A program made the position numbers and the translations under genes. Below the pieces are notes generated by a model. It saw only the letters and a program-made list of their open reading frames with translations. It did not search any database and was not told where the DNA came from. From Leucogyrophana mollusca (lineage: Eukaryota > Basidiomycota > Agaricomycetes > Boletales): a stretch of DNA of 64,000 nucleotides. This document shows, piece after piece, positions 1 through 10,850 of this stretch. Within the stretch, counting starts at the first letter, position 1, and each line of letters opens with the position of its first letter. Location: assembly GCA_021014945.1 (NCBI GenBank), contig MU266434.1, positions 1-64,000 on the forward strand, read 5' to 3'.

Positions 1-387
1 GCGGGAACGCCTTCGGAAAGCGCCGAGCGGCGGGAGCCATTGTGAAAAGATAACCCTAACGTGGGTTTACAGCGCGTCTGCATGCGGACGTTGAAAATCG
101 CAGTGGTATCCGCGCCACAGTACAAGCGTACGCGCCAAGCGTTAAGCGTCCTACTCTGAGCTCCCCTAGTGTCGGTTAATGGAACCTGAGCCCCACTTGT
201 GGCCCAGCCTCAGCATAAAAGCACTTCCCTCCTCCAAGGAGTCGACAACTGAGCCCATGCAAGGCATCGCGGAAGACGCCTTCGGGGCAGTGGTAATCAA
301 TCTCCAGTAACCCCGGCTCAACTCCCTTGCTTGATCTGGAGGCCCATATCTGCTTCAACTCACGCACGAGTGAGGCCCCCGCCGCAG

Positions 388-2581
388 TCAGTTTTTGCCC
401 CAAGGTGTACGCAGGCTCGCGCAGCCGCTCGGGATGAATGCACGGTGTGCAGCCGGCTGGAGTTGACAGCGGAAAACTATGAGTGGCGCGGATCGCGTTG
501 CGTGGTCGGCACGTGCTTACTGGGGTACTGTCTCGCTTCGATCATGGCCCAGTCTATGGGGCTATCCTTGAAATACGCCATTTCACGCAGCGCAGTCCAA
601 TCCGGGCGTTCGCGAGGGTCGTTCGCTAGGAGCTATGAAAGAGCATGAGTGAGGCAGACCACAGAGCATATCAAGCCTACCTTGGAAAGTAATTCCCGTG
701 TTTTGGGTTCACCAATACTCTGTAGCGCAGCAAGGGGATCGGGGAGACGCACTCCAAGTTCTCCGAGGTCCTTTGACCAGGGCTGAAGAACGCGAATCAG
801 TTGAAGGGGATAGAAAGCTAAGGAGCATGAGCGCGTACCGAGCCGGTCCTAAGGTACATCTCAAGCATAATCAGTCCGACTGCGTATATGTCTATTTTGT
901 AGTCGTAATTCGTGGTGTGAACCTCCGGGGCCTGGTAATCGATTGTGCCAGCTCTACCCTGACATTGAAGTTCAACATCCTTCAACGTGCGCTCCGGTCC
1001 TAGGTCTGCCGCAACTGAAAGGCCGAAATCGGCTATGCAAAGGTGACCGGATGGCGTAATAAGAATATTGTCCGGCTTTAGATCTTGATGTATGATCCCC
1101 AGTTTGTGAAGTGTCTCCACAGCCAGAACCTGGCGAATATCATTGTCGGACAGAGCTCCACGAATATCGTGAGTCACTCACCAGCTCGGCCATCCAGACC
1201 TTGATTTGGGGCAGCTGAAGCATATTTACTGTGCGGTCTGCGAGCCTCTGTCGCAAGTTCATAGGATACTGGCGCTAGTGACGTCAAATGTCAGAACAAA
1301 GTTTCGCGATGTACGATTGGTGAGACTTGCCATAACAAAATACACATTGTCATCGTCCGAAAATCCGCGCAAAAGAGGTGTCAGGAAAGGACTACGAGCC
1401 TCGGTCACCTTTTTGAGTATCTCAAATTCTCTGCGAATTTGGCCCGCCTCTTTCTCAAGACAGCCGGGTCTCAGAAGCACACCCGACGGAGTTTTTGCAA
1501 TGAGGTTGTCGAGAAGGCTGGCCGGTTTGTTGAAGACCTTGATGGCAATTTCTTCCGCGGGCAAGTCTCTCGTCGCCACGCTAGTGGCAGACCATACGAC
1601 GCCGAATGACCCACTACCTATTTCATGTTCCAATGTAAACGGCCGGCCATTGATGTTGAAGATGGATCCGTGCTTCCAAGTCGCGGGAACGACCTCCGTC
1701 TGTTCAGGAACTGGGGCAAGTTGGAAACCATCGGGCTTGACAGGGGATGTCTGTGGTTCACTGGGTTTGCAGTGGGTGGAGGGTTTCCCCGCAGCTGCAT
1801 CCATCCTCACGCTGGGTTTCGTTTTCGGTTCAACAAACGCGTCGTCTGAGGGAACCACAAAAGGGTCTGTGCAAACTGCCACGGCTCCCCTTGGGAGAAA
1901 TTGTTCGTGATGTGCGTGTGTGAGGTACAAAGGGGAAAGGTTGCCTACGCCGGACCCGCGTCCAGGATATCGTATATCAGCCTGCGAGGCTGAGTATCCG
2001 GCACATGATTGGCTGTACTGCGGATGGAGGTCAAGTATTGCGGCTTTCCGGCGCAGAGATGGAGCCTGCGACTGCGGTAAGGGTGTCTCGAGACAACACG
2101 TCGTCGGAGTACCCATATTCGTTATGAGCTGGGGAGTCTCCGGTATTAAAGGATAGAGCAATGGGCAACGTTGAGGTGGCGGATGCTTGTTATCATGATT
2201 ATTATCGCGCTCAACTGGGGTGGGCGGGTTTGGGTTCGTCTCAGGCGAGACTGGGGCGGCGTTTAATTGCTGAAGAGGCGTTGTGGCAACACATGGCAGA
2301 TTCGACGGCCCGGGGGGTGGTGAAACCGGATTGATGAGACACAAATCTTCTGTTTTATCGGATCGGGCCGCGTGAGCGCGACATGAGGAAGTAGGCCAGT
2401 CCCCTGGAACTGTCGGAGTGGTGAGCTTGTCTGGTGAAGCTTGTACGTCGCCGGTGGACTCGGGTCCGGGCGAAAATGGTAACGACGTCTCGGGAACCAG
2501 AGGCGATGTGTGCTCTTCATGCTCAACCTGCCAACGTGGGGCACGAGTGAAAGGAGTAACGATGGTTCTTAGGATGCCCAT
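388..2581 (-). CDS. AGC-like Ser/Thr protein kinase (paralogue 1)
   Basis: Predicted kinase of 643 aa in six exons (minus strand: 2581-1331, 1268-1182, 1129-839, 782-681, 632-521, 476-388); all phases close. The first ~310 residues are low-complexity and Pro/Ser-rich. The kinase domain then shows the glycine loop '[11 protein letters not shown]', the lysine in 'IAIKVF', the catalytic loop 'HQDLKPDN' (Gln in place of the HRD arginine), 'DFG' and 'APE'. A C-lobe end '[11 protein letters not shown]' resembles AGC kinases. The first intron is GC-AG (ATG|GCAAGT). I chose the ATG at 2581 ('MGILR') because a TATA box lies at 2644-2649, so the upstream ATG at 2644 should be untranscribed, and because the paralogue at 61760 starts with 'MGLVK'. 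The substrate is unknown. The last exon is the least certain; other splicing would run to 176. Confidence 0.8.
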
Positions 2582-2643
2582 GTGAATTGTGAGATTGGTG
2601 AAAAGTGACTGATTTCTGGAGACACGCGAGGACACTGAAATCA

Positions 2644-2649
2644 TTTATA
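2644..2649 (-). promoter_or_regulatory. TATA box of kinase 1
   Basis: TATAAA on the minus strand ends 63 nt before the chosen ATG at 2581. The paralogous kinase at the other end of the window has a TATA box at almost the same distance (67 nt), which supports both start choices. Confidence 0.5.
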
Positions 2650-3260
2650 CTTCCTCCTGGTGATCCTTACGCCACGGAAATCCACATGTTCGGAAGATAG
2701 GACCTACTGTGTGAAGCGGTTGCAAGTTGAGTACAAAAAGACACATGGAAGACAACCTGAACAAAACAACAAGCCTATGCTTGCCTTGTATTGGCACTGG
2801 TTGCTGGCGACAGGCTTGTGTGTAGTTGTGGGTCCGAGTCCTCAGTCCACTGGACTTGAACAACAGACTAGATACAAAGGCGACTTTCCAGTATGGTATA
2901 TGTGGGCATCCAACAATCAACAACTTGCTAGATTCGTCGACCACCCCGACGAAGTACTCAGCTTGTAACCAGATCATATGCGAACGGTGACGCTGACACC
3001 AAGGGCCGCAAACCCCAGACAAAACGGTCCTCTTGCCTTGGTTACCAACAAATCGCCATCGCCACAACTGTGACGACTGCAGGATGGTATCGAGGGTGTC
3101 AAAGGACAATACTGAGCCTTGCTATTCCCTCCTTGCCTCTTGGACTACCTGTCCGAACTCCAAAGGCGGAAGTGGAATCAGTCGAGCGCTTGGGCTGAGA
3201 AAATTGTTCACCCTTCGCACCCCTTGATGGACGTGATCTGGATGCCGAAGCACCCCGAAC
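2650..3260. other. Intergenic, no gene recognised
   Basis: No frame shows recognisable domains or a coherent exon chain. The short open frames on both strands look like chance. Confidence 0.4.
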
Positions 3261-4274
3261 CAGTGTTCGAAGGACCAGTGGCATGCCAGGGCAGCCACTA
3301 AGTGCGGCATGCCACCGGCTTGCCACAAAGCCATGCACCTGGTCATGGCATTGACCGAATATAGTAGTCCACTCTTATGTCGTTGCACGCTGTGGAGAGC
3401 ACAAGGCTATCGACCTATTTTTTTCACTTTCTAGTCAGGTCTTGCGTCGGTTTTTTCACTTTCTCATGCGAACACCTTTTGAGTGTATTCAGCGCTGTTC
3501 TCACTCGTCTCTGCCCGCATCCTCATCTTCAACTCTATGGTGATCCTTCCTTGATTTCGATTACACGGTTACACCTCCATGAGTATGCTCGAATTTGTGA
3601 CAACAAGAAATATCTACGGTGCAAACGGAATATACTTTCTTCCAGCAATGAACTAATTATCGATCAACCCGCTCCTGCAGAACCTGTTGTCCAACAATCC
3701 GAGCCCATTCCCAACTCCGCTGAAGCAGAAGTGTCTACCAGCACCAATTTAGGCGGTGCTGCAGATGATCCCATTGATCCTACAGCTGACTCCGAGAGCT
3801 CACTTCACTCGATTGTTGGGGCACTCGGAGAACATTTGGCACTTGATGTGGATGAGGGCACGGGCACTCGGGATTTCACACCGTCATTCGAGAAATTTGA
3901 GTTATCAAAGTTTGATCAAAGTGTTCAATTTCGACGACGAGTCTTGGATAAAAATGGCCAAGACTGTGGATATTCACTCTCTAAACGAAGGACTCAAGTT
4001 CTGTGAGCCGGTCGAGATGGGTGCACAGGGTGCCGATGATGATTCGGTCAAACTAATTAACGATACGACGGCTTCTGCGATGTCGCAAGGGTGGCTCGGT
4101 AATGTGTCTCTGTATCTTATCTAGCATGATCTCTAGCCAATCAGTGGAAAGGCCACTGTTTGGTTGTATTTTCGCCAACCGTGGGATATGCCATCCGCCA
4201 CAACGGTGGCTATGGCGGCACCACCCATGGCAAAATGGCCAGCCAGTGGCATGCCACTGGTCCTTCGAACACTG
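3261..4274. mobile_element. Candidate DNA element bounded by perfect 28-bp inverted repeats
   Basis: Bases 3261-3288 and 4247-4274 are exact reverse complements of each other (core TTCGAAGGACCAGTGGCATG). Sequence just inside both arms is rich in related GGCATGCCA / TGCCAC words. The interior holds an open frame at 3377-4006 (209 aa, acidic middle, no known domain). This could be a small terminal-inverted-repeat transposon of about 1 kb, a MITE-like derivative with captured sequence, or two solo repeats in opposite orientation. I did not establish a target-site duplication, and no transposase catalytic motif is visible. Confidence 0.4.
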
Positions 4275-5013
4275 CCCCGAACACGGTTTATTGACCCAGT
4301 CGATAAACAGCCATAGCAGTCCTGGTGCTTCACCTTGCCCCACTCGTAGTAAGCTGTAGTAAGTAGAGCTCGTGCGACGTGAGCCGAAGCTGATTCGGCC
4401 GTGGACGATCTTGATGGACATGGACAAGTTGCCTAACCCGAAAGAAAAGACTCCGAGTTGTTTCCGTCACGCTTGGCGACTTGGTCTTTGCTTCTATCCC
4501 TTGTTCCAACTTCTGCCACCGCACGCTTTACTCCAGGAGCTCAACGAATATAATTATGGTTCCGGCCCCAGGCCATCATCAGCTCACATCTTACTACCAT
4601 CATCCATCGGCCAGATCGTGCCTTGTGAATTGACACAATCATGTCGCCACTAGTGAACCATGCGTCGGAGCTCGTTGGCTCGGCGGTTGGGACTGTCGTC
4701 AATTTCCCATCCTTCCAGATTGTCATGAACATCTCACGACCGTGCTGGATAGAAATCAGAACCCCAAAGCAAGCCTCAGCCGGTGTGAACCGATCATCAT
4801 CCTCAGTGCCCACCGCCTTGCAGCTCGCAAAAATTCGGGATCAAAATCCATTTGATCAAGGGTCCCAGGGAGCAATCAGAAGAGGTATCCAAATGTCAAC
4901 CTATGTATAACTATAAGCACCAGGTGCTCTCGGCATTCGTACCTCTTATTTGGTCAACGTCAGATGATGCGCCCCCAGTGCCCCCGCTATCTCATTCCCG
5001 TTTTCCTACCACC
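4275..5013. other. Intergenic, no gene recognised
   Basis: Only short open frames with no recognisable domain. It contains the promoter region of the DUF6593 gene that starts at 5014; I see no clear TATA box. Confidence 0.4.
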
Positions 5014-5684
5014 ATGGACTCAGCCCTTACCCTGGTTAACGTCGCCCCCCCGACCCCATACTTTCTCAGCAGCGCTCAGATAAGGGATACCATTATATTC
5101 TCCCACCATTCCCACCCACTCTACTTCGTTACCAGCGATACGAAGCATATGGAGATTAGGAATGCAGACTCGGGTCGAATCATTGCAGTTTGGAATCACA
5201 GGGATTTTCTCCCTGACATCGTCGCATTCCCCCACCGTAACGGGGGATTGCCTGTCAATGTTAATAAGTGGCTAAGGAAAACCAAATTGCAGGACGGGAC
5301 GTGAGTCTCACATGCTGTCCCCGACTGCTGGTCTCTTCTGACGCGGTCGTAGGTCCGCATTGATAATGGATACAGAATGGGGTCCGTATGTATGGAAGAT
5401 GGTGTCCAGATACCGACATAAAGTGAGCCAGGAATCGCTGTCGTCGTCGTGGGTATCGTGTTCTCACTTTCCTTCACAAGTTATATACCGACTTCGAAAC
5501 AGACAAAGTTGTAGCAACAGCTTCCCTGGAACCCAAATCTTCCTCGAATTATCGCGCCCTCATCCTCGAGTCCATTGCCGAGCCAATCAGAGATGACGTA
5601 GTCGTGGCATACTTAATCCACAGACTACGCTTGCTATTGGAGGACCAGGCGATCGACCTTTGCGTTGGCACAGCGCGGTGGTAG
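5014..5684 (+). CDS. DUF6593-like protein A
   Basis: Three exons (5014-5300, 5353-5422, 5481-5684) with closing phases encode 186 aa. The start sits in a good context (ACCATGG). The layout fits the Basidiomycota family DUF6593: an N-terminal beta-rich half with 'IFSHHSHPLYFVTSD' and 'IIAVWNHRDFLPD', a central 'YVWKMV' at the exon 2 position where the family has Y-x-W, then 'LYTDF...VATASLEP', and a C-terminal hydrophobic segment around 'DDVVVAYLIHRLRLLLE'. The family has no known biochemical function. Intron positions and phases parallel the DUF6593 gene at 19995, supporting common descent despite low sequence identity. No signal peptide is visible. Confidence 0.75.
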
Positions 5685-6063
5685 CTGCTTCAGCCGCCTC
5701 GGACCATATTTATTTGTCTGGTTAATTGCCTAACACGCTCGTGTAAAAGTATAATATTCTCCCCTCGACTTGTTCTTGTATGACGTACTGAAAATAGCAG
5801 TTCTTGTACCATTTACCCGAGGTTTGTTCCTCGGAACCCAGACAGGCGGACTGTGCTGAGATGAAGTGAGTCCCGAGTCCAAACTCATCCTCAAAGAACG
5901 TCCTTTTCTCCATTACTTTTATACAAACTTCTGACATATGACTCGTATTTGTCACCACAGTAATTCACCCTGAGAGCATGCCCACCTCGAGGCCGCGGCG
6001 TGGATCGCAGATCCCGTGTAAAAAGTGTAAAAAGACCCCTTTTATTTTGTACTAGACATTTAC

Positions 6064-7145
6064 CATGGACGAAAACGACGCCAGTACTCAAGTCCAGCAG
6101 CTGAAGCTAGAAGCCCTCTGCGCATCTATAGGTACCCGTACCCCCACTGCAGCGGGGCCTGTGATTTCACCTGAGAAGCTTGTCTTGTACCATGAAGGAG
6201 AGAACGCGATGTAGGTTTTTTTTTTCTATATTTTCTTGCTGAAAAGACAGTGCTGATATCCTCCAGTCGTCTCGACCTCTCCCGTGCAAGTGATGCCCGG
6301 CTACGGTCTCTTGCGCAGGCCTGCCAGCCAGCCACGTTCGGTGTCAGTGTTAGACGAGTCGTACAGAAAAGCGGGGAAGCTGGACACCACCGCCTTTTCG
6401 ACCCAGTTTGAAACAGATAGAGATGTGTTGGTCAAATTGGAGGGAAAAACGAGCAGGGGGGAGTTGAAGCCGAGGTGTACAAGCTCGACGTCTATGGGAA
6501 ATTTTGTTCATTTTCTTGGCCGGGGTAAAGTGTGGCGGTGTGAGATGTGTACACAGGACCTGGCTCGTTCTTTAAAGCCCGCAAGGACACTCCTCAGAGC
6601 GAGAGATTGTTTGGATGCCTGGTCGTTGTGTTTCCAACTCCCCACGAAGGCGGGGGACTCGTTCTGCGTCACGATGGCCTGGAGCAGACCATATAATTTC
6701 TCAAAGCCTTCGATGACGCGACCCAGCCATGCGTTGGCTACGTGGCTTTCTATGGGGACGTTGGGCACAAGGGCACAAAGTAGCTTTGGTCACGTCGGGA
6801 TACCGTGTCACTTTGACCCACAACCTCTATTTTGCCCCTGAAAAACCAGCGCCAACCACGGGCATCTCCACGCCCGCTGCCTATGAAGTCTGGTTCAAGC
6901 AAGCGCTCGCCGGTCTGGTTATCGAACCACTCTTGTTCCCCCAGGGCGGGTACCTTGGCTTTGGGCTGCATCACCAGTACCCGGCCAGCACGAAAACCAG
7001 TATGGCCAGTCTCGAAGGCTGTTTGAAAGGCTGTGATGCTGTCACAGGTCGAGAATGCGATCAGCTTTCCCCCACCTGGGCCGATAGAGTCATTTATCGG
7101 GAAACATTTATCGGGAAACTTAGAAGTGCCGCGGGTGCGATCTGA
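6064..7145 (+). pseudogene. Broken 2-oxoglutarate/Fe(II) dioxygenase (prolyl-4-hydroxylase-like)
   Basis: The remnant follows the usual order of fungal 2OG-Fe(II) oxygenases: 'DLSRASDARLRSLAQACQPATFG', then 'LDESYRKAGKLD', 'EAEVYKLDVYG', 'GPGSFFKARKDTPQ', 'LVVVFPTPHEGGGLVLRHDG', 'YVAFYGDVGHK', 'VTSGYRVTLTHNLYF' and 'GGYLGFGLHHQYP'. These blocks lie in different frames: shifts occur near 6345 and in the G/A-rich run near 6445, an in-frame TAA follows 'LEQTI' near 6692, and another shift precedes 'VALVTSGYR'. The first iron ligand (H in the usual HxD) is Arg ('RKD'). An intact intron remains at about 6211-6267. The gene is therefore dead or encodes only a short N-terminal fragment. Confidence 0.8.
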
Positions 7146-7651
7146 TGATGGCCGACAGAGTCCTGAGCCTGTCCAAGCATAGCTTCACCGAAGTGACGCT
7201 CGTGGCTAGAATTGCGAGGATATCCGTTGTCAGTGCATATGGGCGCAAGCAAGTGCACCTTCGTATGCGTGTCTCCAGGAGATCCCTACGGTGGAGGTGA
7301 TGGAGGTGATGGAGATGCCGTCGGCGACGAACTCGAGCTCTCACTTTGTTGCAATGGGGAATAAGTGTGGCTAGGTTGGCGCACCTGTATGGATGTCTGT
7401 CTGGTTGTGCGCGTCAAGCCTTCTGCTGATCGTGTTCCAGTGAATGCAGAGATTTAAAGGGGGGATGAAAGGGTATTGGGATTTTCAGTCTGGTTGGTGT
7501 TTATTGGTACTGGATGGAGATGGGTGTTAGATTGGAGGTGGTTGTGGTAATTTATTTTTAGATGAAGTATTGGTTGTTCTGTCCTAATCCTAAATCCGGG
7601 GCGAGCTTACTACCCAGTAGCCAGAGGGATACAGTAGACTCGATTATGGGA
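7146..7651. other. Intergenic, no gene recognised
   Basis: Stretch between the broken dioxygenase and the 3' end of DUF6593 gene B. It holds a short imperfect GGAGGTGAT run near 7290-7315; nothing else stands out. Confidence 0.4.
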
Positions 7652-8411
7652 TCAATAGCTTGCAGTGAGTATTCCGTATGTCAACCCTTGGGTGGTCAGA
7701 AGTCCTGCTGTTTCCCCGGTCCTCTCCTTCGCCCTCATCTTCTGCAGCACCAAGATGCATGATATCAGTACCGTCTCACGCATAATATCAGCCTCAGGCG
7801 TGAGCGAGAGGGATGCTGGGTGTAACACTCGATTACCTCCGTCGGCGCCGAACGTGAGCCGGGAAGGGTGAAACCACGCAATTGCATCAGAGTTCGCATT
7901 CTCCATATATAGCTGTGGCACAATGTCAACTCAGTTCTGGTGATACGTTCGAGTTCAAAGTGGGAGAAGTCACCTGCAGCTTGCCACCACTGTCCCTCCT
8001 CCACAGATACTTTCGTCCCGACTCTTCGAAGGTTATAGGGCTGTGAGAATTACGCAAGAGTCGACGCATGACCTTCTCGTCAGGTGAAGTGGTAAAGGGC
8101 ACTCACAATGACGAGGTGATCGGAGATTTGAGCCACTTGCTGAGGGCCATGGGGGGAGATCCATGCAAGGACAGTTGGTCGGGGAGCATGTCTCTACGCT
8201 CCACGGAGGCTAATACTCTGTCGCCTTCGCGAATTACAGTTTTCAAGTTGGGCTTGAACGTCCCAGCCCTGGCGCTGTCAACAGAGTAGCAAGGTGTACT
8301 GTTACCCCGTACTGTAATAGTAGTAGAAGTCATAACATCGCGCTCAAACTCCAGCGTTACCGACGCGTGCGTGGGAGTACTAGGGGCAACGAGGGTTATT
8401 TGAGAGTTCAT
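7652..8411 (-). CDS. DUF6593-like protein B
   Basis: Three exons on the minus strand (8411-8107, 8040-7974, 7912-7652), all phases closing, give 210 aa. It has the DUF6593 layout: an N-terminal beta-rich part with 'TTITVRGNSTPCYSVDS' and 'VLASVERRDMLPDQL', the central 'KYLWRRD', 'LYMENANSDAIAWFHPSRL' at the start of exon 3, and a hydrophobic helix near 'MRETVLISCILVLQKM'. Exon lengths and phases (305, 67, 261) closely resemble those of gene C at 19995 (233, 67, 186). Function is unknown. It converges with the plus-strand pseudogene and lies downstream of RAD51D on the same strand. Confidence 0.75.
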
Positions 8412-9263
8412 CTATGTAGCTTGTTAAAGCGCGGAGTAGTGATGGTGCGATTAAGTTGTACCCATCCTATATCTTTGTAGTGCCCGACAAGCGAAGGCTA
8501 TGCATTAAAGGCAGCTTCCTGTACCGTGTGCTGTGCAAGAGACACGGTAACTTAACAGTATCCCATGGCAAGTAGTATGACCGAGGGGCTGGCGTTAACA
8601 TCGGGATGTCTTGGCAGTGCGATACCTACAGCGGCTTCGGTGGCAATGGTGCGCAGTGCCTCGATGCGGCCTTAGCTTCAGGCCTCATTAACAATGAACA
8701 TTCTTCGTCGGTATTCCCCGTCGGCAACCACGCGGCACGCCATCGTTTGGATCAGTCCGTGCGATTGCCAGGTTTGGTGCTTTCGAAATGCTTTGAGTCG
8801 ACATTCAGGTGAAGTTTTCATGTCGGGCAACCAAGACACTACACCACTCACAATGCGAGACTTTGAGACCCTGCATGTCCGAAGGTGCGGATTTTATAAA
8901 CCGAGCAGGCGAAAGATTGTCAACTGTGGCTCGACCCTCGGAACGACTCAAGACCACAGTACCCGCCCAGGCCGGAGCCAGAGGCCATTCGTGGCACTGC
9001 ATAACACCACCTCGCATACCACCGGCCGCCTTGAGGTGATCCAGCACTCGACTACAGCGACCATCCAAGGCGGTGTTCTGTTCGGAATCATATCTTCCTT
9101 TCTCAGCCCAGACCCAGTCTGTGAAAACGAATGGAGGACAACAAGACGAAAGCGAGCGCAGGGCCGTTCAGGCACAGTACAGAACACCGTGGCGGATCTT
9201 GAAAGTGCACCAGGTTTTGGATCGCTACGAAAAAGCCCCTAAGAACTTCTGTTTTGACGAAAG
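8412..9263. other. Unassigned stretch between DUF6593 B and RAD51D
   Basis: About 850 bp with medium open frames on both strands (for example 8694-9242 plus, 8805-9068 minus). I recognise no domain and could not build an exon chain, so no gene is called. Confidence 0.35.
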
Positions 9264-10435
9264 TCAAGTTTGACCTACTGTGGTTCTCGATCGAAACACT
9301 TCCGCGACGTGAATCGAGTCTTCTTCATCTGTGCTCGCGCCCTTACATGTAGCGAGCCAGAGAGTGCAATCAGTTAGGAAGGTAAATGAGGGCCCTAACG
9401 CTGGCTTTCGGACAGTAGATGCGAATGCAGAACTTGGGTTATACGGTGCTGCGGCAGATGTCCCGTTTATTACCTTCGTGAGGAATTCAGCTTTAGTCCA
9501 GGATAAGACATCGAGAGGGCTGCAGTAGTCGACTTGCCAAGAAAGTCAGGGCATGAGTCTGCGCGAGGGCGCGAAGATGGTACATGAATGTCGTCATTAC
9601 AGCGTGCCCATGCGACGAAACTGCGCTAAGAGTGCCAGCAAAGAGGGAAGTGACGGTGTCGATGACAACACAGCAAAACTTGGCTTCGGAGTCTGGTGAG
9701 GTATGTCCCTGCAACATATTCGCTGAGTAATCACCGATGAAGAACTTTCGCTTACAGTGAGTGTGCCACGAAGTTCCTCTAGTGTATCATGTGCGGCCTC
9801 GATGTTAAATACGAATGACACTTGTAGCCTTTCGAGTGCAGTTTCGGCACCCTTCGCATTTCATGAGTCAAGGGGGCCAGAACAAGGTGGAAGGACCTGC
9901 CCCGCCGTGGTACTGCCCTAGCAACTGTGCTGTCTTCTCTGCAGAAAACGCGCCAACGGTGTCGATCCAGAGCGCGCGTGTGTTTGTGTGGCTCACGAGA
10001 TGGCGCAGAACGATGTGCAAGGCCAACGCCTGTAATAACCACTATAGGAACAGACAGACACATAAAAGCGACGCGTCTTACGCTCTTGCCTGACCCTCCT
10101 TCTCCCGAGATCTCGAAAACACGAGAGCCGCCAAAGCCACCAACCAGTTCGTCGAGTGATGTGACCCCACTCATCAGTTCCTCATCAGCATCTCGGGCTG
10201 CGACCTCTCTGGCGAGTAACTCGTCCGCACGAATCCCAGGAGCAGACGCTCTTTCCTCCACCAGAGCGATGCATCTTTTCAGCTCTGTTAGACTTACGAC
10301 TCCAGGAGGGAGTCTTGCGAGGATATCAACGCTGGAGCCAGAGAAAAGAAGATCAGAGTCTGTTTTGATCCCGCTTGCCTCCAAAGCGCAGATCAGTTCT
10401 GGCGCTAGGAGAGGTTGCAGATTCTGAAGGCGCAT
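9264..10435 (-). CDS. RAD51D-type RAD51 paralogue
   Basis: Five exons (10435-10082, 10029-9901, 9851-9756, 9708-9538, 9473-9264) give 319 aa, close to human RAD51D (328). An N-terminal helical domain 'MRLQNLQPLLAPELICALEA' is followed by 'GVTSLDELVGGFG' and the Walker A motif 'GEGGSGKS' (residues ~111-118), 'ALWIDTVGAFS', 'LERLQVSFVFNIEAAHDTLEEL', the Walker B strand 'CCVVIDTVTSLFAG' and the RAD51D-like C-terminal block 'RKPALGPSFTFLTDCTLW'. Family members act in homologous recombination with other RAD51 paralogues; the S. pombe counterpart is Rdl1. The last intron is GC-AG (TTG|GCAAGT, 9537-9474). The intron at 9900-9852 closes in phase only with a weak GC donor (GCAGGT), so that junction is uncertain. 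Confidence 0.88.
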
Positions 10436-10850
10436 TGTAGGAAGCAAAGAGACGAGAGACGTGTATTACCCAAACGGGACTGATACGGTATATCGTCAAC
10501 GGGGGTCACTTGCAATTGGGGACCACCACTCGGTTCAACGAAGTTAAACGAACACTGGCTCGAACTCCCTGCTGCGGAAAAAGAGGTATGTATCGTTCTC
10601 ATGTCTCATGTCACAACTTGCCTGATTTTTCTCCTTGCTGCAATAGTCGTTTGACTTTGAGCTGGACCGCGGGGTAAAGGTTTGTCCAGTGGATCCACCA
10701 GACGAGCTGACGAAAAAACTAAATGTTATTTTTGTACTAGCTCGCAGAACAACTGCCCTCCATGCGCCCAAGTAACCAGTGTGTAGGTGATCGGCAGCCG
10801 CCAGCAGGCAGGCTTGGGTGGCAGTCCACCACTACGGCTTTTGGGTGTAC
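10436..10850. other. Gap between CHAT gene 3' end and RAD51D
   Basis: About 415 bp holding the 3' end region of the C2-TPR-CHAT gene and the RAD51D promoter. No further gene is seen. Confidence 0.4.

Noticed and set aside
176..403. 75-aa minus-strand frame as an extension of kinase 1
   Set aside because: The last intron of kinase 1 has phase 1 in both paralogues; using it leads to the stop at 388 in another frame. Only a different splice would include this frame.
2645..3109. 154-aa minus-strand frame upstream of kinase 1 as a separate gene
   Set aside because: No domain, no supporting exon structure, and it overlaps the kinase 1 promoter and its TATA box.
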